Shown piece by piece: positions 15,644 through 24,361 of a stretch of DNA of 64,000 nt (positions are counted from its first letter, which is position 1; each line of letters opens with the position of its first letter). A program made the translations under genes and the position numbers. Under the pieces are notes generated by a model, which searched no databases, was not told the origin of the DNA, and saw nothing but the letters and a program-made list of their open reading frames with translations. The DNA comes from M3007 sp037445225. Its GTDB lineage: Bacteria > Bacteroidota > Bacteroidia > Chitinophagales > Saprospiraceae. The stretch is from positions 62,001 to 126,000 of the forward strand of contig JBBIKW010000007.1 in NCBI GenBank assembly GCA_037445225.1, read 5' to 3'.

Positions 15644-16978
15644 TCAATAGCGCTGGCATATTTGGCGCAGCAATCGCTCCATTTCCGACTTCCAGGGGGT
15701 GCTGCTGCCGATAAAGTTGGTGTGCATGAAGCTGAAGATCAGCACACGGCCGCTGCGCGCGATGAGGTAACCGCTTAAGCAGTGTACACCGCTGAGCGTT
15801 CCCGTTTTAGCGAATATCCAAGGCGTTTCACCTGGGCTCGGGGCATACCAGCGGGCTATGGTACCGTCGCGCCCGCCCGCAGGGAAAAGGTTCAAGAGGC
15901 GCGCCCGCGGCTGCTGATGCCACAGCAGCCACAGTACATAGGCCATGGCCCGCGGGCTGATAAGGTTGTAGCGCGAAAGCCCGGAGCCGTCCACCCATCG
16001 GGGGCGCTCGGGTATGGCGGTCCATACGCTGTCGAGCATCCAGGATATAACCGCTTCAGCCTCAAAGGTGCCGAAGCGTTGGCGCGCGCACATCAGCAGC
16101 AGCTGCTCGGCAATGAAGTTGTCGCTTTGGTGCATCATGCGGCGCAGCACGGTATCGAGCGGCGTAGCGCCCAGCGCCACCCACCCGCTATCGGTCGCCT
16201 CCGCAGCGAATGCTGAGGGCAGCCAAGTCACCACCTTGTTCAAAGTGTCGGACAGCAGTTCGGGCAAACAAGAGGGCACAAAGGGAAGCCAAAGGTCGCG
16301 TTCCTCCGAGGCGGAGGACTGGGGCAATGTCCAGCGATTGCGCCACTCATCGCGTTGCGGCTGGAGCACAGTGCTCTCGAGGCGGCAGCTGTCGCGAAAC
16401 CGGAGCGGCCATACCTCCAAGGGTTCATTAGGTCGCTGCCGCACGCGCACAACATGCCCGTATATGGGCAGGGCGCTGCGCTCGGGTTGAAAATCCTCGG
16501 CATAGTCGTCCCACGCCCAGCCGGGACCAAAGCGCTTAAGGTACCCCGGCCCAGGGTATATCCACACCGAACCATCGCGTTGGCGCAGATACGCAAAAGC
16601 GCTTTGCCACGCGGCAAAGTTGGGATGCAAAAAGGTGGGGTTACCTATGCCTCGCAGCAGCAGATAGGGCGTATCCGTATTATCGGGTAAGCGTAACTGC
16701 CGTACCTCCACCGCAGGCAGCGTGTCGGGCAAAAGCTGTAAACAGGCGGCCAAGGTCAGGACCTTAGTATTAGAGGCCGGTGTGAAGTGGCGATTGCCGC
16801 ACACCTCCACCAAGGGGCGACCGCTCTGCGCATCCCACAAGACAAAGCCCGTCATGCCGCGAGCGAAGACTTCTGAATGCGCTATGCGGCGCGCTACCCA
16901 TCGCACCTGACGCATAGTACTGCAGGAAAATAACACAAAGACCGACAACAACGCCGCGAAGGCAACCTTAGAGGGCAT
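15644..16978 (-). CDS. dacB: D-alanyl-D-alanine carboxypeptidase/endopeptidase (PBP4, DacB family)
   Basis: This 444-aa penicillin-binding protein of the PBP4 (peptidase S13) class trims peptidoglycan side chains in the periplasm. All three active-site motifs are present: SxxK in HFTPASNTKVL (near residue 69), SxN in MMHQSDNFIAEQ, and KTG in FAKTGTLSGVHCLSGYL. The N-terminus has a lipoprotein-like signal (AALLSVFVLFSC). I chose the ATG at 16978, which leaves 8 bp after the upstream lipoprotein gene; a GTG at 16990 would overlap it by 4 bp. The two genes are probably co-transcribed. Confidence 0.93.
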   Translation of the reverse strand: MPSKVAFAALLSVFVLFSCSTMRQVRWVARRIAHSEVFARGMTGFVLWDAQSGRPLVEVCGNRHFTPASNTKVLTLAACLQLLPDTLPAVEVRQLRLPDNTDTPYLLLRGIGNPTFLHPNFAAWQSAFAYLRQRDGSVWIYPGPGYLKRFGPGWAWDDYAEDFQPERSALPIYGHVVRVRQRPNEPLEVWPLRFRDSCRLESTVLQPQRDEWRNRWTLPQSSASEERDLWLPFVPSCLPELLSDTLNKVVTWLPSAFAAEATDSGWVALGATPLDTVLRRMMHQSDNFIAEQLLLMCARQRFGTFEAEAVISWMLDSVWTAIPERPRWVDGSGLSRYNLISPRAMAYVLWLLWHQQPRARLLNLFPAGGRDGTIARWYAPSPGETPWIFAKTGTLSGVHCLSGYLIARSGRVLIFSFMHTNFIGSSTPWKSEMERLLRQICQRY

Positions 16979-16986
16979 GCAAGCGC

Positions 16987-17622
16987 TCACTGAAGGATTT
17001 CTAAGCGTTTGAGAGGAACGGCGCGCACCGCCTCGTACAAAACAGCCAAATCACAGCCACGGCACGCCGCATTGACCACGTATCGCTTGGCTACCAAAAC
17101 CGCCACCTCACTGCTCATCTTTTCATACCGCTTTTCGAAGCCCGGATACCCGTCGAAAGTGATGGAGCGCTCATGACCATAGACATTGGTAACGTTCACA
17201 GGTTTGTCCGCCCAGCCGGCCACGCTCTTTTGGAGCAAGGGGGTCTGACCCGTATCGATAATATGCAGGATGATCGCATCGCCCTCAGGCGTGTTGTACT
17301 CTGCCCAGGCCGAATAAAGCAGCATCACCTCCGGCCCGGTACGTTCGCTCTTCTCGTATATCTTCTTGTAGCGCCCAATGCGCGCCGGCAGTAAGCTCGT
17401 CAGATCGGGCAGGTCTTCCTCTCGAATCAGGGCGCGCGCTTTGCGCTCCGATGCCTTAGCCGGAAGGGGGGGTGGCGCAAAACGCAGGGACTCCTCCGCC
17501 ACCGATGAGGGTATCGAACCGTAAGTGCCGTTGGCGGCTTTTTTTTCGGTCTTCGAACCGCAGGCAGCAAAAAAGAAAAGCGTCAGTATGCTTGCGAAAA
17601 GGCACAACGAGTGTCTCACCAT
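16987..17622 (-). CDS. hypothetical lipoprotein
   Basis: This 211-aa protein has a lipoprotein signal (MVRHSLCLFASILTLFFFAA, then CGS). A low-complexity Pro/Ala-rich stretch (FAPPPLPAKASERKARA) comes before a compact domain of about 140 residues (ITFDGYPGFEKRYEK, VLVAKRYVVNAAC). I do not recognise the family. An earlier ATG at 17649 would add nine residues before the signal. It is directly upstream of dacB in the same direction, so a role near the cell wall is possible but unproved. Confidence 0.75.
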   Translation of the reverse strand: MVRHSLCLFASILTLFFFAACGSKTEKKAANGTYGSIPSSVAEESLRFAPPPLPAKASERKARALIREEDLPDLTSLLPARIGRYKKIYEKSERTGPEVMLLYSAWAEYNTPEGDAIILHIIDTGQTPLLQKSVAGWADKPVNVTNVYGHERSITFDGYPGFEKRYEKMSSEVAVLVAKRYVVNAACRGCDLAVLYEAVRAVPLKRLEILQ

Positions 17623-17751
17623 AGCGAAGGCGTTTGTTCTGACCGTCATGCTGTCGTTCGGAGTACGCCCATGAGCATGCGGCGGGCAAAATTAACATCT
17701 CCTTTCGCTTCGCAGCTAGCCCGCCAACGGAATGATCGCTCCTACTGCCGC

Positions 17752-18726
17752 TTACGCACCGACCTCCCAACCTGCCGCTTCGAAGAGCATGCGAAAGTCG
17801 GCTGGGACGAAGAGGCGGTCTTCTACATTCGGCACGCGGTAGTAGTATTCCGGCGGAAACAGTCGGTTCGACCCCGGCTGGCTCAGGTCGATAACAAAGC
17901 GAGCAGGTAGGCGGCGGCGGCTAAGAAAGCGCAGCTCGAAGGGCGCTAACAGCAGTGGATAGCTCGGGTTGTATACCCCTAAGTGCATCGCTCGCGCTTG
18001 CTGAACGCTCTTTCGCGCCTTTGTCAGCTTAGTACTGCTTCTTATGTTTTTCCAAAATTGGTCGGGATGCAGGTTTTCCGAAGCGAAGGGGTTGATGCGC
18101 AGGAAAGGCTGAACGTTGGGCCAAATGAAGTACGGCAAAGCCACGCCTGCAGCCAACTGCTGTTCGTTATAGCTCAGCTCCGCCACCCTTTCAGCCTCAG
18201 AGGCATCCTCAAAGTTTTCGGCATCGGCGTGCAAGTAGCCCAACAGACGACCAGAGGCATCGAGAAACTCATAAGCGAAAGCCATAAAAAACCGATATTC
18301 TTCGGGCTTTCGACGGCTCTTTTCAAAGTCGGCCAGCATCAGGCGTTCCAAATTTTGCTCCGCCAGCTCGGCGTGGTGGGCGTGGTTCTGCGCCACCTCT
18401 CCGCGGCCTTGGATGCGCTCCTGCAAATGGGCCAAAAGGTGTTCTGGAAGCTGAGTATCCTGGCGCCATTTGCCGGAAGCGAAAAAGTCGGCCCACCGAG
18501 AATGGCTGATAGAGACAAACGAAGGAGAGCCCGGCAAAGGGAAACTCACTTCAGGCGAGTCGATGCCCAAAAAGCGAAAGCCGACATTGCTGTCTAAGCG
18601 GATGTTTAGCGTATCGCCGTCGTGGGTGAGTTGGCGTATAGAGCCGAGCTTGAGGCCATAGTTTCCCAATACGCCATAGCCGATTTTAAAACCTTGGCGG
18701 CTGACGCCAAGCGCACTTTTGCTCAT
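17752..18726 (-). CDS. staphylococcal-nuclease-like protein with internal insertion and C-terminal extension
   Basis: The 324-aa sequence contains both halves of an SNase (thermonuclease) fold, separated by an insertion. The first half, residues about 29-60, has THDGDTLNIRL and FRFLGIDSPEV. R51, D56 and E59 correspond in spacing to the catalytic Arg35, Asp40 and Glu43 of staphylococcal nuclease. The second half, residues about 153-200, has DASGRLLGYLHAD (R160, like Arg87) and NEQQLAAGVALPY. About 90 mostly helical, charged residues (62-150, including AQNHAHHAELAEQNLERLM) lie between them, and about 120 unassigned residues follow. No signal peptide is seen, so it is probably cytoplasmic. It stands alone between a lipoprotein gene and paaD. 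Nucleic-acid cleavage is likely from the conserved active site, but the substrate is unknown. Confidence 0.75.
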   Translation of the reverse strand: MSKSALGVSRQGFKIGYGVLGNYGLKLGSIRQLTHDGDTLNIRLDSNVGFRFLGIDSPEVSFPLPGSPSFVSISHSRWADFFASGKWRQDTQLPEHLLAHLQERIQGRGEVAQNHAHHAELAEQNLERLMLADFEKSRRKPEEYRFFMAFAYEFLDASGRLLGYLHADAENFEDASEAERVAELSYNEQQLAAGVALPYFIWPNVQPFLRINPFASENLHPDQFWKNIRSSTKLTKARKSVQQARAMHLGVYNPSYPLLLAPFELRFLSRRRLPARFVIDLSQPGSNRLFPPEYYYRVPNVEDRLFVPADFRMLFEAAGWEVGA

Positions 18727-18847
18727 GGGATACCTTTTTAAAACGAATGTCTGTTATTTTAGCAAAAACAATGCCTAATTACTCAGATGCCCATTAGACA
18801 AAAACAGTCTCCTGTTATCTAGGAGGCAAGTGGCCAAGGGCATAAGG

Positions 18848-19366
18848 TCAATGGCACTTAAAATAGTCGAACGGCTCCCAGCAATCCAAACACCGGAACA
18901 TCGCCTTACAGGCGGTAGAGGCGAATTGGGCAATCATCTGGGTGTTTTGAGAGCCGCAATGAGGGCACTCTATGACTCGCGGTTGACCCATAAGCGCCTG
19001 TTTGTCGGCACTGGGCTCGGCGGGCGGAGCAATGCCAAAAGCGCGAAGTTTTTCCCGCCCCTCTGCGGTAAGCCAGTCGGTCGTCCACGCAGGGCTAAGC
19101 ACCGTAGTGACGCGCACCCGCTCAAAGCCGCCCTCCTGGAGCACAGCCCGGATGTTGACTTCGATGGTGTTCATGGCTGGGCAACCGCTATACGTGGGCG
19201 TGATGACGACCTCGAGGGTCTGCTCCTCCTCTATCCATCGCACCTGGCGCAAAATACCCAAGTCGGCTATAGTGAGCACCGGTATCTCAGGGTCACACAC
19301 GTTTTCCAGCAGGCGGCGGGCCGCCTCGACGCGTGCTTCGGCAGTGCCGGATGTAGAAGCCATCAT
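18848..19366 (-). CDS. paaD: PaaD-like protein (MIP18/DUF59 domain with C-terminal zinc ribbon)
   Basis: This 172-aa protein has an N-terminal DUF59/MIP18 domain (LENVCDPEIPVLTIADLGIL, ITPTYSGCPAMNTIEVNI) and a C-terminal four-Cys zinc ribbon (ECPHCGS ... FRCLDCWEPFDYFKCH). This is the PaaD/PaaJ layout, the Fe-S maturation-type partner of the phenylacetyl-CoA epoxidase PaaABCE. None of paaA, B, C or E is nearby. The start MMASTSGTAE at 19366 leaves 11 bp after the EnvC-like gene; a longer frame from 19426 would overlap it. The isolation means it may serve general Fe-S assembly or a distant paa cluster. Confidence 0.85.
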   Translation of the reverse strand: MMASTSGTAEARVEAARRLLENVCDPEIPVLTIADLGILRQVRWIEEEQTLEVVITPTYSGCPAMNTIEVNIRAVLQEGGFERVRVTTVLSPAWTTDWLTAEGREKLRAFGIAPPAEPSADKQALMGQPRVIECPHCGSQNTQMIAQFASTACKAMFRCLDCWEPFDYFKCH

Positions 19367-19377
19367 ACACACAGAGC

Positions 19378-20664
19378 TTATTGTTTGAGCCAAGAGCTGG
19401 GATTGAGGCGCTGGGTGCGATACCAAATCTCAAAGTGCAGCTCCGGGGCATTTGAGATGGGATTTTTACCCACTTTACCAATGACTTGTCCTCCTTTCAC
19501 CTTAACCCCCGTATTCACCCGAACCTCTACCATATTGCTGTAAACCGTGTAATAATCGCCGTGTTGCAAGATGACGGTATTTTCGTGCCCCGGCACGTAC
19601 TGGACGCCCGACACGACGCCTTCATAGACCGCTCGCACCGCGGCCTCCTCTTGCGTTCGGATGTCGATGCCTTTGTTGTCGAGTTCGATATTGGGCAAGG
19701 TGGGGTGTTTTTGACGACCGAAGGAGCGAGACACATAACCTTTTTGAACGGGCCAGGAGAGGTGTCCTCGGCTCTGTTTGAAGCGTTGGGTAAGGTTGGC
19801 AAAAGCATCCAATGCAGCAGTTCTTTCGGGGGCCGTTTCGGCTTCAGGGCTAAGGCCTCCGAGGTCAGTAGCGAGGGTTTCTTCTTTCCGGGCGGCCTGT
19901 CGGCGCACCTCCTCGCGAATGATGCGCTCTATAGTTGCATTGAGCGCCTCGTGGCTGGCCTGTTGCCGTTTTAGGTCGGCTTGTAGGCGCTCTTCGTCGG
20001 CTTTTAACGCGCGCAGCAACCGCTCTTTTTCCCGCAGCTCAGCGCTAAGCGTTTGGTATTGGAGTTGAAGGTCGTTCAGCAGGTGCTTCTGCTGTTCTTG
20101 AGTCTTCTCCAACACAGCAGCGCGGTGTTGAAGCGCCTGTTGCGTTTGTGCGATGGCCTCTGCTTGGGCTTTTCGATAGCGGTCGTATTTGCGCAAGAAA
20201 AGCCATCGGCGGAACGCTTGGTTTAGGTTATCTGCTGACAGTAGGAAGAGCAAGGGGTAGCTCAGCGATTTTCTCCGATAGGCATGTCGCACGGTACGGG
20301 CATAGTCGGCGCGCATATCTTCGATGTCGCGCTGAAGCGAAGCAACCACCTGCAAGTTGCGCTCGATAGTCGCCTCTGCCGCGGCAATCTCATTATTTAG
20401 GAGGCGGACCAGGCGCTCGCGCTGGGTAATCTGCTTCTGCAAAGTAGTATAGCGGTCGAGCGCGGTAGTCTTGTCGCGTTTGGTCTTGTTGAGGAGTTCG
20501 GTGGTAACCGATATCTCGCGCAGCAAGCGCTTGCGCTTTTCTTCCAGCTCCTGTCGGCTTTGGGCTGCGCCAAACGTCGGCAAGAAAAGGCTCCACACCA
20601 CTGCGCCTACGCACAGCACCGAGCAGCTACTCCGAAAGGCGCAAATAATGTTCGGGGATCTCAA
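19378..20664 (-). CDS. EnvC-like murein hydrolase activator (coiled coil + degenerate LytM/M23)
   Basis: This 428-aa protein has a signal sequence (LPTFGAAQ), long coiled coils (about residues 37-260, SRQELEEKRKRLLREISVTT onward) and a C-terminal LytM domain (about 300-428, WPVQKGYVSRSFGRQKHP). The zinc ligands of active M23 peptidases are missing: the usual H-x-G-I-D is NKGIDI and the final HxH is ELHFEIW. That matches EnvC-type activators, which switch on cell-wall amidases rather than cut the wall themselves. The recorded start is TTG overlapping the DUF4292 gene by 38 bp, and the true start is uncertain. The order TPR-DUF4292-M23 is common in Bacteroidota. Confidence 0.88.
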   Translation of the reverse strand: MRSPNIICAFRSSCSVLCVGAVVWSLFLPTFGAAQSRQELEEKRKRLLREISVTTELLNKTKRDKTTALDRYTTLQKQITQRERLVRLLNNEIAAAEATIERNLQVVASLQRDIEDMRADYARTVRHAYRRKSLSYPLLFLLSADNLNQAFRRWLFLRKYDRYRKAQAEAIAQTQQALQHRAAVLEKTQEQQKHLLNDLQLQYQTLSAELREKERLLRALKADEERLQADLKRQQASHEALNATIERIIREEVRRQAARKEETLATDLGGLSPEAETAPERTAALDAFANLTQRFKQSRGHLSWPVQKGYVSRSFGRQKHPTLPNIELDNKGIDIRTQEEAAVRAVYEGVVSGVQYVPGHENTVILQHGDYYTVYSNMVEVRVNTGVKVKGGQVIGKVGKNPISNAPELHFEIWYRTQRLNPSSWLKQ

Positions 20665-21436
20665 AACGGAAAGATTTATCGACGTTTATTTCTATTTGGA
20701 TAAAATCTATTTCCAAGCGAAGATAACCGCTCTGAGCGCTGAAGAGTTCAATACGGCGAAAGTAGGGGAAAAAAACATCCGAGCGCGGAAGCTTTCGAAA
20801 TTGCGCACACGTCTGCAACAGCCATTGCCCTTCTGAGGGCTGGGAAAATAAACTTTGGCGGGGCCAAAAAGTGCGCTCCTCAACGCGGTAATCGATCAAG
20901 AAACGGCCATCGGTACCACTAAGTTGGTGAAGCGAGTCCTTGATGCCGGCCTGGAACTCCACCGTGCTGGGCAGCCACGCCCTTCCCAACAGCAGGCATT
21001 GCAACAGAGAGAGCCCTTCCACAAGCGAATAGCGCCTCAAGAATTCGCCTTGCGCTACCGCATACACCGTTTTCTCTACTCGGTTGAGTAGGAAAAAGGA
21101 GTCCGCTGTGACAAGGATGCGCGCCACCTCCATGCCCAATTTCTTGACAACCACCCCCAAAATGCTGTCGCGCACCAAAACAAAATGGGCGCCTACTTCA
21201 GCGCCTACCTCATCGCCCTCTATCTGCAAGCGCGCATAGCCCCAAAAAGTGCGCACCGGCGGCTGAGGCGACAGCATCAAGTAACCCTTCAGTGCGGCGG
21301 CAGAGCGCGGTTCCGTCGCCGGAATGATGCGTTCCCTGTAGGCATTTTGTCTACAGACAAAGCCGCTCAACAAAAGCAGCCCTATGAGGATTGCCCCCCC
21401 TCGTATAGGCCATATGCGCCGGTCAACCTTCTTCAT
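20627..21436 (-). CDS. DUF4292 domain lipoprotein
   Basis: This 269-aa protein has a signal peptide with lipobox (AILIGLLLLSGFVC). The body fits the DUF4292 family of Bacteroidota envelope proteins (for example GVVVKKLGMEVARILVTADS, LLGRAWLP, FFPYFRRIELFSAQ), whose fold resembles LolA/LolB lipoprotein carriers. A role in outer-membrane lipoprotein or lipid handling is inferred, not shown. It overlaps the upstream TPR gene by 14 bp and the downstream EnvC-like gene by 38 bp, indicating tight co-expression. Confidence 0.85.
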   Translation of the reverse strand: MKKVDRRIWPIRGGAILIGLLLLSGFVCRQNAYRERIIPATEPRSAAALKGYLMLSPQPPVRTFWGYARLQIEGDEVGAEVGAHFVLVRDSILGVVVKKLGMEVARILVTADSFFLLNRVEKTVYAVAQGEFLRRYSLVEGLSLLQCLLLGRAWLPSTVEFQAGIKDSLHQLSGTDGRFLIDYRVEERTFWPRQSLFSQPSEGQWLLQTCAQFRKLPRSDVFFPYFRRIELFSAQSGYLRLEIDFIQIEINVDKSFRFEIPEHYLRLSE

Positions 21437-21752
21437 CGTCCGGATCGATTTCTAAGCGAGCCGCATTCAACTCCGCCCATGCATGCGCGTCACCCGCACG
21501 GCGCGCCGCGCGCATGCCTTCTCGGTAACAGGCCACGGCCTCTTGAAGGCGGCCTAAGCGCTCGTACAGTCGCCCTAAGTGGTAGTATACGCCCACATAG
21601 TCGGAGTCGGACGCCTTCAGGCGCTCGTACCACTCGAGCGCCTGAAGGTCATCGCCCAACTTCTCGTACTCCTTGGCGATCGCAAAAAGAACAAAAGCAT
21701 CTGTCGCGTCGCCTTGCCAGAAGGCCAGCAGCTGCTGCAAGCGTTGACTCAT
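21423..21752 (-). CDS. small TPR protein
   Basis: This 109-aa protein, MSQRLQQLLAFWQGDATDAF, contains about two and a half tetratricopeptide repeats (FAIAKEYEKLGDDLQALEWY and VYYHLGRLYERLGRLQEAVA). It ends in an acidic tail. TPRs mediate protein contacts. The start at 21752 was chosen over 21842 because the earlier stretch is basic and unlike the family and crosses the etfB promoter region. It is the first gene of the TPR-DUF4292-EnvC-PaaD operon. Confidence 0.85.
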   Translation of the reverse strand: MSQRLQQLLAFWQGDATDAFVLFAIAKEYEKLGDDLQALEWYERLKASDSDYVGVYYHLGRLYERLGRLQEAVACYREGMRAARRAGDAHAWAELNAARLEIDPDDEEG

Positions 21753-21817
21753 AAAAGATGAACGAAACCGAAGGGTATTTGTTAGGGAGGCGTAAAAAGG
21801 ATGTGGCAATACCGCAT

Positions 21818-21825
21818 TACCTTTG
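21818..21825 (+). promoter_or_regulatory. candidate -7 element TACCTTTG for etfBA
   Basis: An exact TAnnTTTG match lies 84 bp before the etfB ATG, implying a leader of about 75 nt. No good -33 TTG is evident. Confidence 0.45.
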
Positions 21826-21909
21826 CCGCGCTTTTTGGGCAAAGATAAATACGCGGCATTAGGTCATTGGCCGTTTCTTTTTAGCATCATCTTCGCATTT
21901 TGCTCCTTT

Positions 21910-22650
21910 ATGAAGTTTTTGGTTTGCATCAGTCAAACGCCCGACACTACGGCTCGGGTGGCCTTTACCCCTGATGGGAAAGCATACGACAGCACGGGTG
22001 TCACTTTTATCATGAACCCTTACGACGAATGGTACGCTTTAGTGCGGGCGTGCGAATTGCGCGAGGCGCTGGGCGGCACGGTGGTTGCCCTCAACGTAGG
22101 GCCGGCATCCAATGAGACCACTATTCGCAAAGCGCTCGCCATCGGCGCCGATGAGGCCGTGCGCATCGACGCTGAGCCGACCTCTTCGGCTTTTACAGCG
22201 CGGCAGATCGCCGAATACGCTCGGTCGGAGCAGTTCGACATCATTTTTTTGGGCAAAGAGACCATCGATTATAACGGCTCCGAAGTGGGAGCTATGGTTG
22301 CCGAACACTTAGACCTGCCGTACATCGCCTTGGCCAGCAAGCTGGACTTGGAAGGCAATACCGCCGTGGTAGAGCGCGACATCGAGGGCGGCGTAGAGGT
22401 GGTGGAGGTGCCGCTGCCTTTCGTCGTCAGTGCCGCTAAGGGCATGGCCGAACAGCGCATTCCCAACATGCGCGGCATCATGATGGCGCGCACCAAGCCG
22501 CTGCGCGTGCTGCCGCCAACGCCCATGGAGGAACCCGTGCAGGTGGTCCGCTTTTCGTTGCCGCCTCCGAAAGCAGGCGTCAAGCTCGTTGACCCGGAGA
22601 ACATGGACGAGCTCGTCCGACTGCTCCACGAAGAAGCTAAAGTCCTCTAA
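21910..22650 (+). CDS. etfB: electron transfer flavoprotein subunit beta
   Basis: This 246-aa protein opens with MKFLVCISQTPDTTARVAF, standard for EtfB, and includes the signature region DIIFLGKETIDYNGSEVGAM and PYIALASKLDLEGN. EtfB binds AMP and with EtfA forms the heterodimer that passes electrons from acyl-CoA dehydrogenases to the membrane quinone pool. The start at 21910 excludes a non-homologous upstream extension to 21823. etfA begins 22 bp downstream. Confidence 0.96.
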   Translation: MKFLVCISQTPDTTARVAFTPDGKAYDSTGVTFIMNPYDEWYALVRACELREALGGTVVALNVGPASNETTIRKALAIGADEAVRIDAEPTSSAFTARQIAEYARSEQFDIIFLGKETIDYNGSEVGAMVAEHLDLPYIALASKLDLEGNTAVVERDIEGGVEVVEVPLPFVVSAAKGMAEQRIPNMRGIMMARTKPLRVLPPTPMEEPVQVVRFSLPPPKAGVKLVDPENMDELVRLLHEEAKVL

Positions 22651-22672
22651 TATTCACTATCCGTATCCGATC

Positions 22673-23641
22673 ATGGTTTTAGTATATGCAGAAAGCCCGC
22701 GCGGGCTGTTTAAGAAAGCCGCCTTGGAAGCCGTCACTTTTGGCAAAAAGCTGGCGGACCAGATGGGGGTGCCGTGTGCGGCGGTAGTACTGGGCTCCGT
22801 CCAGTCGGACCCAGGCGAGTTGGGTCGCTATGGCGCCTCGCGCGTGCTGCACGTCGGTCACGAGCAACTCAATACGCTGGATGGCCAGGTGACTGCTGCG
22901 GTGTTGAGCGAGGTTGCCCGTCGGGTGGGTGCTACGGTGGTAGTGCTGAGCCACACCTCTACGGGAAAGACCGTGGCCGGGCGGCTGGCCGTTCGACTTC
23001 AGGCGGGCTTGGTTTCCGGCATCAGCGGCGTCGTAGCGATAGAGGGCGACGGCCGGTTGATTGTGCGCAAATCGGTCTTTTCAGGAAAGGCGACGGCACA
23101 ATACGCCATTGTCAGCCCGGTGAAGGTGCTCTCGCTCATGGGCAACGCGGTACGAGCGGAGGCGAGCGGCTCCCCGGTATCGGCAGAACCGTTGGATGTG
23201 CCGGTACCGCCGGCGCGCGTGCGCGTGCGCGAAGTGCGCACGGTAGAAGGACGCGTGCCCCTTCCGGAGGCCGAGATCGTCGTGTCGGCAGGGCGCGGCA
23301 TGAAAGATCCCTCCAACTGGCACATCATCGAAGAGCTCGCCGATGCACTCAATGCCACGACTGCCTGCTCTCGACCAGTAGCCGACAGCCACTGGCGCCC
23401 ACACCACGAACACGTAGGCCAAACCGGCATCGCCATCCGACCCAACCTCTACATTGCCGTAGGCATCAGCGGAGCTATCCAACACTTAGCCGGCGTCAAC
23501 AACTCTAAAGTCATCGTCGTCATCAACAAAGACCCCGAAGCTCCCTTTTTCAAAGCCGCCGACTACGGCGTAGTGGGCGACCTCTTCGAAGTAGTGCCTC
23601 GTCTGACCGAAGCGGTGCGAAGATTTAAGGCATCTCAGTAG
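22673..23641 (+). CDS. etfA: electron transfer flavoprotein subunit alpha
   Basis: This 322-aa EtfA starts MVLVYAESPRGLFKKAALEA. It carries the C-terminal FAD-binding domain (about residues 195-315, VVSAGRGMKDPSNW, GQTGIAIRPNLYIAVGISGA, IQHLAGVNNSKVIVVINKD). It forms the FAD-holding half of the ETF dimer with EtfB. It stops at TAG. The pair followed by a bifunctional-nuclease gene is a recurrent order in Bacteroidota. Confidence 0.96.
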   Translation: MVLVYAESPRGLFKKAALEAVTFGKKLADQMGVPCAAVVLGSVQSDPGELGRYGASRVLHVGHEQLNTLDGQVTAAVLSEVARRVGATVVVLSHTSTGKTVAGRLAVRLQAGLVSGISGVVAIEGDGRLIVRKSVFSGKATAQYAIVSPVKVLSLMGNAVRAEASGSPVSAEPLDVPVPPARVRVREVRTVEGRVPLPEAEIVVSAGRGMKDPSNWHIIEELADALNATTACSRPVADSHWRPHHEHVGQTGIAIRPNLYIAVGISGAIQHLAGVNNSKVIVVINKDPEAPFFKAADYGVVGDLFEVVPRLTEAVRRFKASQ

Positions 23642-23669
23642 ACGATGCTGTAAAGCGAGGGTATTTCGA

Positions 23670-23677
23670 TACCTTTG
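23670..23677 (+). promoter_or_regulatory. candidate -7 element TACCTTTG
   Basis: Exact TAnnTTTG match, 63 bp upstream of the bifunctional nuclease gene and just after etfA. A -33 element is not clear; the downstream gene could also be read through from etfBA. Confidence 0.4.
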
Positions 23678-23740
23678 CGGAATAAGGAAAATGCTCCTAA
23701 GCATCATCGCTGACTGAACCATGCCCTTATATGTCCGGCC

Positions 23741-24349
23741 ATGAAACGCGTTGAACTGGAAATTATCGCCTTATCCCATAGCGTCTCCCACGCGCAAAAC
23801 TATGCGGTGGTACTGAAGGAACGCAGAGGCAATCGCCGCCTGCCGGTAGTGATTGGCAGCTGTGAGGCACACTCTATCGCCATCGCCATGGAACGCATGA
23901 TGCCTTCCCGACCACTTACGCACGACCTCTTTAAAAGCACGCTGCAGACCTTCAACATTCAACTGCGCGAAGTGGTCATCAACAACTTGTTGGACGGCAT
24001 CTTTTACGCGCGCTTGGTTTGCGTCTACAACGGGGAAGTTGTCGAGATCGACTCCCGCACTTCCGACGCTCTGGCGCTGGCCGTGCGCTTCGAGTGCCCT
24101 ATATATACCTACGAGTTCATTTTAGACGCCGCTGGCATCGTGCTGCCGGAAGAGGGCGATGAGGGCGAGGAAGAGATGGGGCAAGCGCCGGGAGCCGCCT
24201 CCGACCGACTGCCGCACTTCAACCCCGATGCTTTGGAGACGTATTCGGAAGAGGACCTCGAAGAATACCTCAAAAAAGTCATTGAAAGCGAGGACTACGA
24301 GCTGGCCGCTAAGATTCGGGACGAGCTGCGACGGCGCAAGAGCTCTTAA
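23741..24349 (+). CDS. bifunctional nuclease family protein (DUF151) with UVR motif
   Basis: This 202-aa protein has an N-terminal DUF151 domain (residues about 1-130, LPVVIGSCEAHSIAIAMERM, PLTHDLFKSTLQ, DSRTSDALALAVRF). A C-terminal UVR motif follows (EYLKKVIESEDYELAAKIRD), joined by an acidic linker. DUF151 proteins have reported DNase/RNase activity. The UVR motif is a protein-contact helix pair shared with UvrB/UvrC and Clp regulators. It follows etfA by 99 bp in the same direction. Confidence 0.92.
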   Translation: MKRVELEIIALSHSVSHAQNYAVVLKERRGNRRLPVVIGSCEAHSIAIAMERMMPSRPLTHDLFKSTLQTFNIQLREVVINNLLDGIFYARLVCVYNGEVVEIDSRTSDALALAVRFECPIYTYEFILDAAGIVLPEEGDEGEEEMGQAPGAASDRLPHFNPDALETYSEEDLEEYLKKVIESEDYELAAKIRDELRRRKSS

Positions 24350-24361
24350 AAATTTCCGGCC

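Noticed and set aside
22774..23508. 244-aa open frame on the plus strand within etfA
   Set aside because: Arg/Gly-rich shadow of etfA in another frame.
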